This document shows positions 18,801 through 30,300 of a stretch of DNA of 64,000 bases, piece by piece. Position 1 is the stretch's first letter, and each line of letters begins with the position of its first letter. Position numbers and translations under genes: made by a program. Below the pieces are notes generated by a model. The model saw only the letters and a program-made list of their open reading frames with translations, was not told the origin of the DNA and ran no database searches. Source of the DNA: Metridium senile (taxonomy: Eukaryota; Cnidaria; Anthozoa; Actiniaria; Metridiidae); assembly GCA_949775045.1 (NCBI GenBank), contig OX459097.1, positions 14,696,710 to 14,760,709 of the forward strand. Direction: 5' to 3'.

Positions 18801-18851
18801 GGTCCGCCTACTACTCCACATAATGCATGGTCGAAGGGAGCCAAGAAATAG
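12888..18851 (+). CDS. Unrecognised type I single-pass membrane protein
   Basis: Six exons: 12888-12960, 14338-14393, 15572-15660 (or 15564-15660), 16552-16649, 18036-18261 and 18725-18851, about 222 residues. Exon 1 is a signal peptide (PIILALLLATLTVA). The extracellular part has three N-glycosylation sequons (NIT, NFT, NIS) and two cysteines. One transmembrane helix spans about residues 158-181 (LLTILGGFVGVIGLAIL), followed by a short acidic tail (DEDEDAG) ending GAKK. The alternation of short strands and helices could be a SEA-like fold, but that is a guess. The exon 2-3 join is uncertain: CAG at 15561 gives the wrong phase, whereas AAG at 15569-15571 keeps the frame, unless a small exon is missing. 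I do not recognise the family. Confidence 0.7.
13895..14032. repeat. Diverged foldback (intron 1)
   Basis: Related to 15068-15285: AAAGGAATAACAAAAGAAATG, GAGTGATCTTCTTTTGT and ATTCCTTTGCCACTAGAT are in matching order. Confidence 0.55.
14036..14325 (+). repeat. Tandem repeat, about 72-base unit (intron 1)
   Basis: About four to five copies of TATATAAATGTGTTTTATTT and TTCTTTATCTTTAAAGGTTT. The array ends about 12 bases before exon 2, so it supplies its pyrimidine-rich tract. Confidence 0.8.
14528..14720. repeat. Pogo/Tc1-like MITE, diverged copy (intron 2)
   Basis: Same family as 6097-6260: ACCTCTATTAAGCGGTCACC at the left and GGTGACCGCTTAATAGAGGT at the right. The outer ends are altered. Confidence 0.75.
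14769..14891. repeat. Foldback MITE (intron 2)
   Basis: ATTCATCCGAGCCCATTATGG is matched in inverted form by CCATAATGGGCGAGCATGAAT. Confidence 0.75.
15068..15285. repeat. Foldback MITE (intron 2)
   Basis: Arms about 80 bases long: AGAACATTTGTGATTTAGT and ACTAAATCACAAATGTTCT, then GACAAAAGA and TCTTTTGTC around a short loop. Confidence 0.85.
15760..16490. repeat. ATC-rich minisatellite with embedded palindrome (intron 3)
   Basis: About ten copies of a 45-57 base unit: TCATCATCATACCGATCATCGGTATC followed by a CACCAGGCATAA or GACCATGCATAA spacer. Each unit carries the 13-base palindrome ACCGATCATCGGT. Confidence 0.85.
16716..16851. repeat. GGGGCGTAGCG-ended foldback (intron 4)
   Basis: CAGGGGCGTAGCGTATTTTA at the left and CCACGCTACGCCCCTG at the right form inverted ends. 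Confidence 0.7.
16965..17219. repeat. Insertion flanked by 19-base direct repeats (intron 4)
   Basis: AATGAATTAATGAATATAA is present exactly at 16946-16964 and 17220-17238, like a target-site duplication. The 255-base insert has GCGCTACATTGTCGCGCGCT-type words but no recognised ends. Confidence 0.5.
17574..17752. repeat. GGGGCGGATCTAG-ended foldback, copy 1 (intron 4)
   Basis: AGGGGCGGATCTAGGGG at the left and GGATCCGCCCCT at the right. A related element with GTGGCGGATCTAGGGG ends is at 36920-37090. Confidence 0.75.
17760..18002. repeat. Foldback MITE (intron 4)
   Basis: TAGGGTTTTCCGAT and ATCGGAAAACCCTA terminate the element, with inverted TACTAATAGTACCAG and CTGGCACTACTAGTG words inside. 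It ends about 33 bases before exon 5. Confidence 0.8.
18289..18650. repeat. Poly-G / ACTCCC foldback, copy 1 (intron 5)
   Basis: A G run followed by ACTCCCTTATTAAAGGGGG at the left and CCCCGCCCCCTTTTATAAT at the right. CCTAAAAGGGACC-type words repeat inside. Same family as 20153-20493 and probably 44998-45455. Confidence 0.7.
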
Positions 18852-18949
18852 ACATATAAAAACTATAGATAGACTTGTTCGCACGCTACCTTCACATTGA
18901 TATAGCTTCAATTGTACATTTTAATTTAATATAGTGTAGCACTGTGAAT

Positions 18950-19318
18950 AGTGCATTCCATATACACCTACTTCAATAATCGTTGTCGCGATCAAATTAA
19001 AGCTACAGTCCACACTTTCAAGCCTGCAAAGGATGTCGGTATTTCTTCTCTTGTTATCGCTTTTTTTTGTGTGTTATATGACCATAACAAGCTATTGCAG
19101 TGGTACAATTTGGTTGTACGTGTTTGTGTTATATGACTACAACAAGTTAATTTTTCCAGTGGTAGATGATGAAACAAATCTTTCTTGAAAGTACATGTAA
19201 TAAATCTCAAATTATGTTCACATTACCGACATCCTTAGCAAGCTTCAAAGTGTGGACTGTTGCTTTTATCGCGACAACGTACGATCATTGGACTAGGTGT
19301 ACTATCGATGCGCTTTAA
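18950..19318. repeat. Foldback MITE after membrane protein gene
   Basis: TACACCTACTTCAATAATCG and CAAAGGATGTCGGTA at the left pair with TACCGACATCCTT and GACTAGGTGTA-type sequence at the right. It starts about 100 bases after the stop codon. Confidence 0.8.
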
Positions 19319-20152
19319 TAAATCAACTACATACGTGTATAGAGACGATTGTTTAGGGCGAGTATCGCAGCTTTCAAATCGTGACTCGTGAAAGTAGTTT
19401 TCATCACACTTTACTGTATATTATTACTCGATAGTAAGAAGTGTTTAAATGCTATATAGCATCAGATGCTAGAAATATTCAAGCCACTGGCTGAATACAC
19501 TCGACGAATCTCAGTAAATATTTTTACTTACAAGATAATTCGCTTATATATAACGAGTGAGTCTCTTATAGTGAGAGACTGAGTGTACACGTGTGTGCGT
19601 CGACAGTCAGATACTTTCAGTTGTTCTGTCAATACTAACATAAATATTACTTTCTGATATTAAATAATATCTATCTTTGTAATATGCATATGGATGAAAA
19701 AGAAAGTATGATAATGATATCAAATAATTTGTATATTTTGCTTAAACTAGATACAAACGCTATTCTGCGTGCGCATGCTCTTATATCGGTCCTATGGCTG
19801 AGTTAGGGTTCAGACTCGTCCCCATTCGCCGCTAGCTCTTAATGTTCATGCTCGATGAGCAGATAGCTCGACGAGAATGCGCAGTAATAGTAAGAGCTAA
19901 ACGGCGAATGGGACAAGATGGGTTAGGGTATCACTCTATCGTATCGTTTTGTGTATGTATTAAATTAAGATACAAAAGCAGAGTTTCAATAAAGTCATTG
20001 GTTTTAAACACTGTTTTATTATGAGTGGCCGTTGTTCTTTGCGGTGAATGCAAATACCAAATTATGTGATAAAATCAAAATTTTGCCAGAGTTGAGCATT
20101 ATCAGTTAATAGATTTGAATAAAGAGAGCAATTATCGAGGCTTGCATGTAAC

Positions 20153-20156
20153 GGCC

Positions 20157-20187
<31 letters not shown>

Positions 20188-20493
20188 TACTCCCTTAGAA
20201 AATGGATAGGGGTGCTCGACGGACGGTTTTGAAAATGACCCTAAAACTCATAAATTAACTCAGATACTGATTTCAGACGATTTCAGACCCTAAAAGGTAC
20301 GACCACTTTAAAAAAAATTTCAATATGTATAATCTTAAGTTCGAAAACTGGCCCTAAAAGGTACGGTGCCAGTTCGAGACCCTAAAAGGTACGCGAGGGT
20401 CTTATTTTCGGCCCTAAAAGGTCCGTCGAGCACCCCTATCCATTTTCTAAGGGAGTACCCCCCCCCCCCCCACCTCCCCCCCCCCCCCGGGGT
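20153..20493. repeat. Poly-G / GGGTACTCCC foldback, copy 2
   Basis: About 27 G, then GTACTCCCTTAGAAAATGG and GATAGGGGTGCTCGACGGA, mirrored at the right by GAGCACCCCTATCC, then GGGAGTACCCCC. Four or five CCCTAAAAGGTAC words sit between. Confidence 0.85.
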
Positions 20494-21268
20494 AACGGCA
20501 CTACTGATATGTATGTGACACCAACCCACAAAGACTTTAGAAGAAGAAAAATAACAAGAAGAACATAGTCTACAAGAAGAACAAGAACAAAATGTAGAAA
20601 AAATGTGTAATACTACTATGTAGTGTGTATTATAAAACCTACCTATAGATTTAAAGTCAACTCACCTCCCAGTACAAAAATGTCGACCATGCAAATCAAG
20701 ACATGTTGTACGGTATCAACAAATGTTTACTTCCCATTGTTGACTTGCTAGGTCTCTCGCAAAATGTCTTTCACATCTCTTATACGGTTTAAGTTTCTAA
20801 TTCCCTTGGTCTTAAGAGTATTTGAGGACATTTTCTCGGTCGTATTGCGAGAGAAAAGTGCATTCAGTCTTGTTTCATTCGACCACTGGACACAAGCGCC
20901 GAGCAGGGCCGAGCAGAGGTGTGAACTGCGGGGTGACACGCGCGTCGACATGCGTGACGTCATGATACTAAAAGCGCGCGAAAATCCATTTTAGGTATTT
21001 CGAAAATATTTAAAGCGGAGCCTGAATCCTTTAATCATTTGAAATTATTTAAAACAGCAGGAATATATGTGTTCTAATCTTCTAAATACTTAGCCATGAA
21101 CTAACTTTTCTTTAACCGTAATTCTAAAAAAAATAAAAAAAAAACTTCAATCAAAATAATTCTATAGTGCTATAGAGAAATGTAAAATGTTGTAACAAAA
21201 ACCTACGGCCCCTCTCCACGAAAAAAATCAATGAAAATTAATAAAACAATCAAACAAATAAACCAATT

Positions 21269-21285
21269 TTGGGCTTCCTGTGTAG
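21269..21285 (+). promoter_or_regulatory. ETS-like GGGCTTCCTGTGT motif upstream of TADA1
   Basis: GGGCTTCCTGTGTAGCG lies about 56-70 bases before the ATG. A similar word precedes ALDH9A1. Regulatory role is inferred. Confidence 0.35.
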
Positions 21286-21340
21286 CGAAAATCAGCACTT
21301 CATGTCAGCAGTGTTCCCTTTGACAAGAACAAAATTCAAG

Positions 21341-24300
21341 ATGGCGGTCGATCTAATAACTTGTCGAAGGCAACTTATGGAAGCTTTAGGGGACAATTCT
21401 GAAACGTAAGAAGCTTTAGAACTTCACTAAACGATTGTTTAACTTGTGTCATAATGCTTAGCTTTCTCGTTTGTGTCTGTAGGTACTGGAATGTCTTGAA
21501 GCTATGGTATAAGCAAAAGGTAAATGTCGATAATTCGTTACTAGTGATTGGTTTACAAGAACTCCATAGAACACATACACCTTAACCATGAAGTAAAATC
21601 CAAAATTGCTACTTCCTAATGATTTATGTTTTTTTATCGATCAAGGTGAACCGTCGAAGGAACATCAAATTTAATAAAACAGAAAAAACAATAGCTCGTT
21701 TTATAATAGAACCAATTACTGAGTAGCGCTTCGATTTCACTGCATAAGCATGGATGACATGTATTTGCTTTTCGATAGAGATTTACGTTCAATAATATAG
21801 AGATTGTATAGATATTGTAATTGCGGTAGATTGTGAAGTTATATCTTTACTAAAACTCCTTGAAATGACTCTGTTTATTCAACGTTTGACCTTTACTAGC
21901 CACTGCTAAACGCCTTCACTTGAATCAAGTGCCAATTACTTAGTTAGGTTAGGTTAAAAGTTAGGTCCACGGGGTAAGTAGTATAGTTTCACTTCAGATC
22001 ATTACCAAAAATTACTTATAATTATTTACAAGTTAAAATCACTGAAAAATAGTGAGAACATCACTTGGATCAAGAACAACCACAGTAGATCTTAAGGATG
22101 TTCGCGCAGAATGTTCACACGCATCTTACTACGCATGACAACGCGCGCTGAGGAACGCCTAAGTGGTGATTTTGCTTCTATAAGATAAACAAGCAGGCGA
22201 GCCGATTTTCGATGTTTGAATCTAAATAACTAAAAAAAAAACGAACATTTTTATCTTATAAATCAAAATAACTACTGATTAAGATAAGTCTTCACTTAGT
22301 TTTTGAAAAAAATGACATTTTTTATCACACAGAAAATCGGCTTTTTCACATTTTTTTCACCCTCGAAAACGACAAAAAGGGGTATCCAATCAAAGAATTC
22401 CATAATTAATAACAATTGATAAATTCCAAGGAACAAGTGTAGCTAAGTTGGTTAGTGCATGGCTTTCGGAGTGAGATCCCTAGTGGCCTCACACTTGTTT
22501 TGACTTCTTTCTAATCTGTGTAGCTTTGAGTAACTTTAAATTCAGGTAAAACGGAGTATTGATGGAGAAAGGGGGGGAAAGAGCGCACCGTTGGCTTCCT
22601 GGGAGACCAGCTTACTGCTTATAGCTGAAGGAACTACTGACGCTAAATAATAGTACTTTTCCTTTTCCTTTTTGATACCATTCACGTTGTAAATATTTCA
22701 TGCAAGGAAAAAATAAACTGAACATTGTTGTTGTTGTTGTTGTTCACATCAGTAGAAGTGTACAATGCATGCATGTACAATGCCTATTTTCTATAAATAT
22801 ATCTGGCAGTTTTTATTTACAGATTGGTAAAGATGAGCTTGATTCCCAAGCAAGGCAGTGCTTAGGGAGCAGTAATGGTGAGGTTCTTCAATGTTACTTC
22901 AAATTACAAATACATAAACTATGTTTTTTCTTACCACAGAAGATGCATGTAAACTTTTTCGCCATAAATTTTACATTTTCACAGCAAAAATCCATCAATT
23001 TTCGTTTCAAAAGATATTGAAAATCAACAAGGCGTTACATGCTGGTGGCCGTTTGGGCCTATGCTCTAGTTCTTCATAATATACAAATTAGGTAATACCT
23101 AATAGCGGAGCTCTCAGTTTTTCAGTTTTCTTACAACATCAATATGCGCATGTAAATAGTTTTTGTGCATGGGTCATAAAAACTGTACATGATGATGTAG
23201 ACGTATTTGTTCGTATTTGAAAGAAATACCATTTCATACTGTTCAAGATTACTTAAGAAAAAAAACGAGAAATATCATTCTGGGATATATGAAAAGAGGA
23301 TAAATAAGAGAGCGAAACTCCTATATTAGCCCGCGCGCCGTGTAAATTCACATCCGAGCTATTTTTAGTAACACCAAAACACCTTACCCTTCTCCTGAGC
23401 GTAAAAATTGGCTTCCCCAGCTATACTCCCGATTTTGTAACTTCCGAACATTTCCGTAAACTTCCGATCAAAATACTATAGTAAAAGGACGATCTTCGCC
23501 GAAAAAAAAGTTAAAGAAACAAAAAACCTGGCAAAAAAACCCTGAAATCAGAGGATCTTCCTCAGGTTTCAATTCCCCTCAAGACTGAAATTACAAAATA
23601 AAAAGTACAAGAATATCCACGGCAAGCTAGCGTTAGCGAGGAAAGTTGTCATGCATCGACACAAAGTTTTTTCATCAAAAAAGGATTTTAAAAACAAGTT
23701 TATGGATAAACTATCAATGGATATTACTTTTCTGTAAGTAGAAAATTGTAGTAAATGTAACTATGCTGTAATGGCCATGGAGTTGTTGTCGTTTTAATTT
23801 TATGCGTTTTTTCAGTCTTTTCAAATCAACGTGACAAGTTCTATTTTTGGCGCGTTTCAGCAATGCCAAGGCACCTTTTTGCTTCAAAAGCAAGACAAAA
23901 CGCTGAGAAAAATCAAGATTTTGAGCTTCAAATTGACAAAAACATTATTTGAACTAGACCTTAATAGAATGGTAACTATGTATTAAAAGGAAAAAAGGAA
24001 ATTTTAAAGCATTTCTTTTTAAAAAAAACCCAACATTTTTATCGTATTGGATTTACTAAAAAGTAGTCATGGCAAATCTTCAAAACAAAACAGAAAGTTA
24101 TTTTCAAGTGGAATAAAAGCCTCAAGAATAAGTTCTACCAACACAAGATCGATTTGAAAAGACAAGGATTTTAAAATTAAAAGGTATTTTATTTTGAAAA
24201 ACTTTGTGTAAAACATCATTTTCGACTTTGAAGTAAAAACTACTAAAAAAAGCTCGTTTAATAAGCATAAAATAGTCAATATTGCTAAATAAACAGAAGT

Positions 24301-27300
24301 TATTCAACCAATTTTAAATTGTGTAATGTTTTCCGTTTATGAGGTTTAAAAAGTACATAAGCTTAAATAAACACCTTTCAATCGACCAAGTACAATTTAC
24401 ACATGCACAAACATCGTTTCATGTACGGTTTTTATCTCAAAAAGTAAATTAGAATGGAGATAAACCTTTCCTCTTTTCTTTCTATAATAAAACAGAGAAC
24501 GGATTTTTCCTTTTTGAGGCATAATTATTGCAAGTTTTGAGGTGTTTTTTTTTCACGCTCGGTATATCAAATTAAGCAGTTTTTTTTTCTCTCAAAAACT
24601 TGAAACAAATAATAATCTTGAACTTACTTTATCGGTGATTATTTTCCTGAGGTTTTCTTCTCTTCAATGACATTGATCATATTTTGACGAATAAATGTAT
24701 GTACTTGAATTTTGATGGTTTAAACATTGTTCTTAGTTCAACTGCCAAGCTTGAAAATCCTTCAATAAACTGCATGTGCCGAGGGAAGATTTGAAGACAG
24801 TTTAATAACAAACAAGGTCGCTTCTTTATCAATTTTTTTTTGAATTGCTGTAGTCTTTTAATATTCTTCCACGAAGGTATCTACAAATAGGTTTTCTTGA
24901 TCTTTTGGAATCAGTCTTTTCTGCTTTTCTTTAGTATAATTTCTTTGTTTTTGTGTCCTCGAGTTTATGTTCTTCTTCGGTCAAAACTCTCTTTGTTCTT
25001 CGAAGTTCATCTTTCTCCGTTGTTATTTTGTATTAATGTAAGCTCTGCTATAAGCAAGTAGTATTTTGTTGTTGTTTGTTTGACTTTTTTGTCGATAAAC
25101 TAAAAGAACAACTTTGCTTTGTTGATCTAGCGTTATTTGGCGCGCGCGTCACTTTAATTCGTTCCCGCCGAAATATAACAACCAATCAGCATCGCGATGG
25201 GCGCGGACGTCGGACGTCGGACGTACGCTTGGGATTCCTGTGTGAAAACCATCGAAAATCGACTCTATGCATTACCATTTTTTCTTAAGTATGGTGTTCC
25301 GCTTGCGCGGGCCTTTGGCCCGCGCGGGAGCTCCGCTATAACACGCGCCATGATTGGATGAAAGATTGCCAATCACAGCTTAGGAATAAATATCGATTTT
25401 TTGGCGGCAAAAGTTTTCAATGATGGATAATTTTGTTGAAGTAAAACCAAAGAAAAAATAAATAAATGACTTAAAATCGTAGCAGGTCAGTCAGTCAGTT
25501 TTTTTTTTTTTGCCTTACTAACTTTGTTGATTTACTGGTTTACTTCGTAAATTGTAATTTCCATGAAAATTTTTTGCTAAAAAATATTGTGCAATATTGT
25601 GAAATTTGCATAATCGGCGCATAATTTGCAATTTTTGGCGCATAATTTGCCAAAAAATAGTGCATAATTTGCAGAAAAAAATCGCATAATCCTGGGAGCC
25701 CTGTAAAAACCTTTGTTTTCTATATTTCGAAATATGTTGTCACTCTTTTTCACCTCATAATTAATGTGCCTATAGTTAATAAACTGGACTTTCCTCTGAT
25801 ATGGAGGCTGTTCACTCTATTGAAAATTTCTTCTTTATTGTGATATATTTTGTCACTCTTTTACAGTTCATTTCCACAATAACTTCTTACTGGCAATACT
25901 AGCTAAATGTCAAGCCTTAGGTCAAACACCAGGTAATGATCCCTTATTGAATGTATTTTTAACAGATTTACATTATGATAGATTATGATTATAATTCTTA
26001 TTGATCATCACTATCACCACCATCATCTTCATCAGCCATTTCATTTAATCAGTATCATTTCAGTCCCCAATATTATCATTATCATTGTTATAATCATCAT
26101 CATCACTATCATCATCATCTTCGCCGCCGCAAAAATCATAATCATCAACATTGATATCATTATGCGCCTTGAATCCCAGACATGCAGTGCACTACATCCC
26201 AGTGCACTATATAAATATATATTAATATTATTATCATTATTATTATCATTATCATCACTATAAGTCCTCACAATCATCACTATTGCCAGCATTATCATCA
26301 TGAACATTATCATTATCATCACACTAACTTTATGATCATTACTAACTTCATTATAACCATCATCACAAGCATTATCTTCATCATCAGCGTTATCATTGTC
26401 ATCATTATCATACATGTATATCAATAACATCAAATGTTAGCATCATCACAAGTTTGTATTACAGTGCGAATCAAAAACCCGTGGGCACCCAGAAATATTT
26501 CAGAAATCATTTATTGTTCGTATAGCAACTCACAAACAACTGTAACTACAAAAAGTTTATGATAGTACACATCAGTCAAACTTCTTGGCGTGATATAGGA
26601 ATTGTTGTTGAGTTGTTCAACGAACAAAAAACGATTTTTTAAATATTTCTAGGTGCCCACGGTTTTGTTTTTCGCACTGTAAATAATATAATCATAATCA
26701 TAATCACTATCACTATCACTACTGAAAATTGTGAGTAGGTTCCTTCATTAAATATTATAATTATTATTATTATCATCATGATTATTCATTATAATTGACA
26801 TAATGTGTTTTCATGTGCATCTATTCAGCTGCCCATCCAAGAACACCACAAAAAGCACCACAAAGACCTCAGCTGATAAAAAAGAGCAAAGTCAAAAAGC
26901 AGAATAAAAAGCCAATAAAAACAAATTTTGAGGTAAAAATAGATTGTATGTTCTTTTCAGCATCTCCAATTGTTAAAATGTAACTATTTATTCATTCAAT
27001 TTACAGCAACGTTTTGTGCAAAGTGATCCATTTAGAGATGCACCTCTCATGTCGACAAAGGTATATAAGGTTAAATTTGATTTCAATCAGAATTTTTAAG
27101 TACTATTATTTGTGTACAATCATGTAAATTCTCAGAATTCCTAACAATGTTTATTTTTCTTCTCTTCTATGCTCTGTTGGCTGTCTTCTCTAAACTAATC
27201 CAGGGTAAGTGTATTTAGTTGAATAGGATTTTTCGCAAAAGCTAACAACTGATATCATGATTAATATAATATTTATTGATTTTATGTATTGATTTTTTCA

Positions 27301-30300
27301 TATTATTTTCAATTGTTTGTTTAGTTTTTAATTACTGTCTGGCATTTATTCATTAAATCAATGATTCATTTATCCATTCCTTTATCTATTCATTTATTTA
27401 TTTATCCATTCATTTATCCATTCATTTATTCATTTATTCATTCATTCATTCATTTATCCATTCATTGATTTATCTATTCATTTATTCATTCATTCATCCA
27501 TTCATTCATTTATTCATTCATTTATTCATTCATTCATTCATTTATTCATTCATTTGTCCATTTGTCTATTCATTTATTCATTCATTTATCTATTCATTTA
27601 TCCATTCATTTATCCATTCATCTATTCATTTATTCATTCATTCATTCATTTATCCATTCATTGATTTATCTATTCATTTATTCATTCATTCATCCATTCA
27701 TTCATTTATTCATTCATTTATTCATTCATTCATTCATTTATTCATTCATTTGTCCATTTGTCTATTCATTTATTCAATCATTTATCTATTCATTTATTTA
27801 TTCATTTATCCATTCATCTATTCAATCATTTATTTATTCATCCATTCATTTATCCATTCATTTATCCATTCATTCATTTATTCATTCATTCATTCATTTA
27901 TCCATTCATTCATTTATTTATTATTTATTTATTATTTCTATCAATTTGAAAAACATTTAACACTGTATTGTTTATTTTCCCAATATTTCACACATTCTAC
28001 TTTATATTATCATTATCTCTTCAGTGCATATCTAACCTCTATATTTCTTTTTTCCAGACATCACAGAAGAGTGTGAGATTGGTCTATGCTCATATGATCT
28101 AATGTTACCAGACACAGCAACCATTCATGGCCGTTTATACCTAGGGGCCTGGGATGCAGGGTTGGATAACATTGCAGATGAAACTGTCAATCTAGTTCAA
28201 CATGCTACTGAGGTACCATATCTTAAAAAACTCATTAATAATTCATGACCATTTTGTCCAATCCGATGCTCCTTTCTGGTCACGAGGAAAGCCTGATAAA
28301 ACACTCCTGCTCGTTTATTAAACTATACATAACATTTAAGTAAGATAATACAATATGAGTGACCAATATGAATGGGATATACAACGGCAAGTTGAAGACA
28401 AACCATTGTATATCTCATACAGATGGATGCAAATATTGTATAGTGAACAGGTTCCCATTTAAATCTGTATTTTCCCATTTAAATCTGTACTTAATATGCA
28501 AATTATGTTAATGTGTGCTAAACACACAGATCAACCAATCAGAGTATATTATTTCTGAAGTGAACTTCTCTGATTGGTTGATCTGTGTGTTTAGCACACA
28601 TCAACAAAATTTGCATAAGTACAGATTTAAATGGGAAAGTACAGATTTAAATGGGAACCTGTTAGTAATATTTACTAAAATTGTCAAGAAAAGGCAAGTT
28701 AAAACTTATATGCAAATCAAGACGAATTTGTATTAATATATACAACCATCTTCACAGCTAGGATTTCTTTTGTCAAATTCTCATGAATCATTAATGAGTT
28801 TTTAAGTTGGAGATTTAAAGAACTGTTTTGACTCATTTTTGACTCACAGAAATTGAGAACAAAATAAAACTAATGATTGTCTTAAGATTCAAATTAGGCC
28901 TAGTTGGCATCTCAATTGAATTTCCAAAATCATGCATTCAAATGAGTGAAATTACAGATCATGCAAAACTCCTTCCAGCTCCTTTAGTCTTGGTTGCAGC
29001 ACAGGCATCCCAAGCAATTCACTTTTGCAGTAGAGAGATGTGAGTAAAAAAATCTGTATTTTTTATTGTAATAAATTTGAACATATTTCAATCCTGTGTT
29101 GTTGATAAATTTATTTGGTGTCATTCTGGGGAGTTTCTAAAAACATTTAAGTACAGGTGGGCAAACAATAAAATAAAATGCTCTAAAACGTTCAAAAACT
29201 ACCCAGAATGACACCAAATATATTTAACAACAACACAGGATTGAAATATGTTCAAATTTATTTGAATAAAAAATACAGATTTTTTCCTCACATATCTCTA
29301 CTGTAAAAGTGAATTGCTTGGGCTGCCTGTGGTTGCAGATGTCTTATGTGGTTCAATCCCCATAAGACACCTGCAACGTTGGCTACAGCTCCTGTAGTTT
29401 TACATTTATTCAACTGTTTGTTATAACTGATATTCATTTGTTATGGATTGATATATTTCAGTACCTCATAAAAGATATTCTTACTGTATGCTGTACAAGG
29501 CGAAGTTCTTATCGACTACGGGATCATTTCAAGCATGCTGTTGGAACAGCATATCCCAGGATGCACCTCAGGAATAGTATGGTGAATTGGCCTCCTGATG
29601 AAAGAACACCAGAAAGGTTTGATCATGTTACATGTATATTCGGGGTAGATCTAGACAAAAAGTGACCGGATTTTAAATATTACATGAAACAGGGAGTCCC
29701 TACCCTAACTCTTTTGTTTGAGAGTCCCCAGAGAAAAGAAAACAATAAGAGTTAGCCCTACAACTAGGGTAACCCTATATCTCATGTAAACGGCCACTTA
29801 GACTAAGAGAGATACTGAGTATAAATAAGAACCGGGAAAAGTGATGAACCAATCAAAAGGCAATAGAAGCAGACATGTCACCATTATTATTTCAATTCGG
29901 TCTCAGAGGCATTAACTAACCACACTCATTCATGATTGTAAACTGCTGGTTTACAGCAGTCCAATAGGTCATCAAATCAAAAAAAAAAAACTCCAAATTT
30001 TAATAACAGACCTTTCCTGAGTTTGCTTTGATGATTACAAAACAATGGTTTCAAGTCCAGTTTCGCCTTGATAAATAAAAGAGTGAAGTTTAGATACACG
30101 TTTATCAGCCTTGGCTGTCAAGTGTAAATCCCTCATGAAATAAAGTGTATTATTATTACAGTGAGGATACTCGAACCGTGAACACTTAGAAATTAGAAAT
30201 AACATGTATTATAGACACTTAGTGTATTTGAACTCACTGCTTCATTTTTAGAGGTTTCAAAGCAGTAGAAGGTTCAGAAAATAATAACCTGAAAAAAGTC

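Larger units (their letters stand above)
19319..21340. other. Intergenic region before TADA1
   Basis: Contains an imperfect palindrome at 19770-19925 (CATTCGCC...GGCGAATG), the poly-G element at 20153-20493 and AT-rich DNA. Frames near 20748-20994 have no family or splice support. Confidence 0.55.

Noticed and set aside
27465..28076. Long open frame of repeating [10 protein letters not shown] residues
   Set aside because: It is the translation of an ATTC/ATTT tetranucleotide repeat inside a TADA1 intron; other frames are open too.
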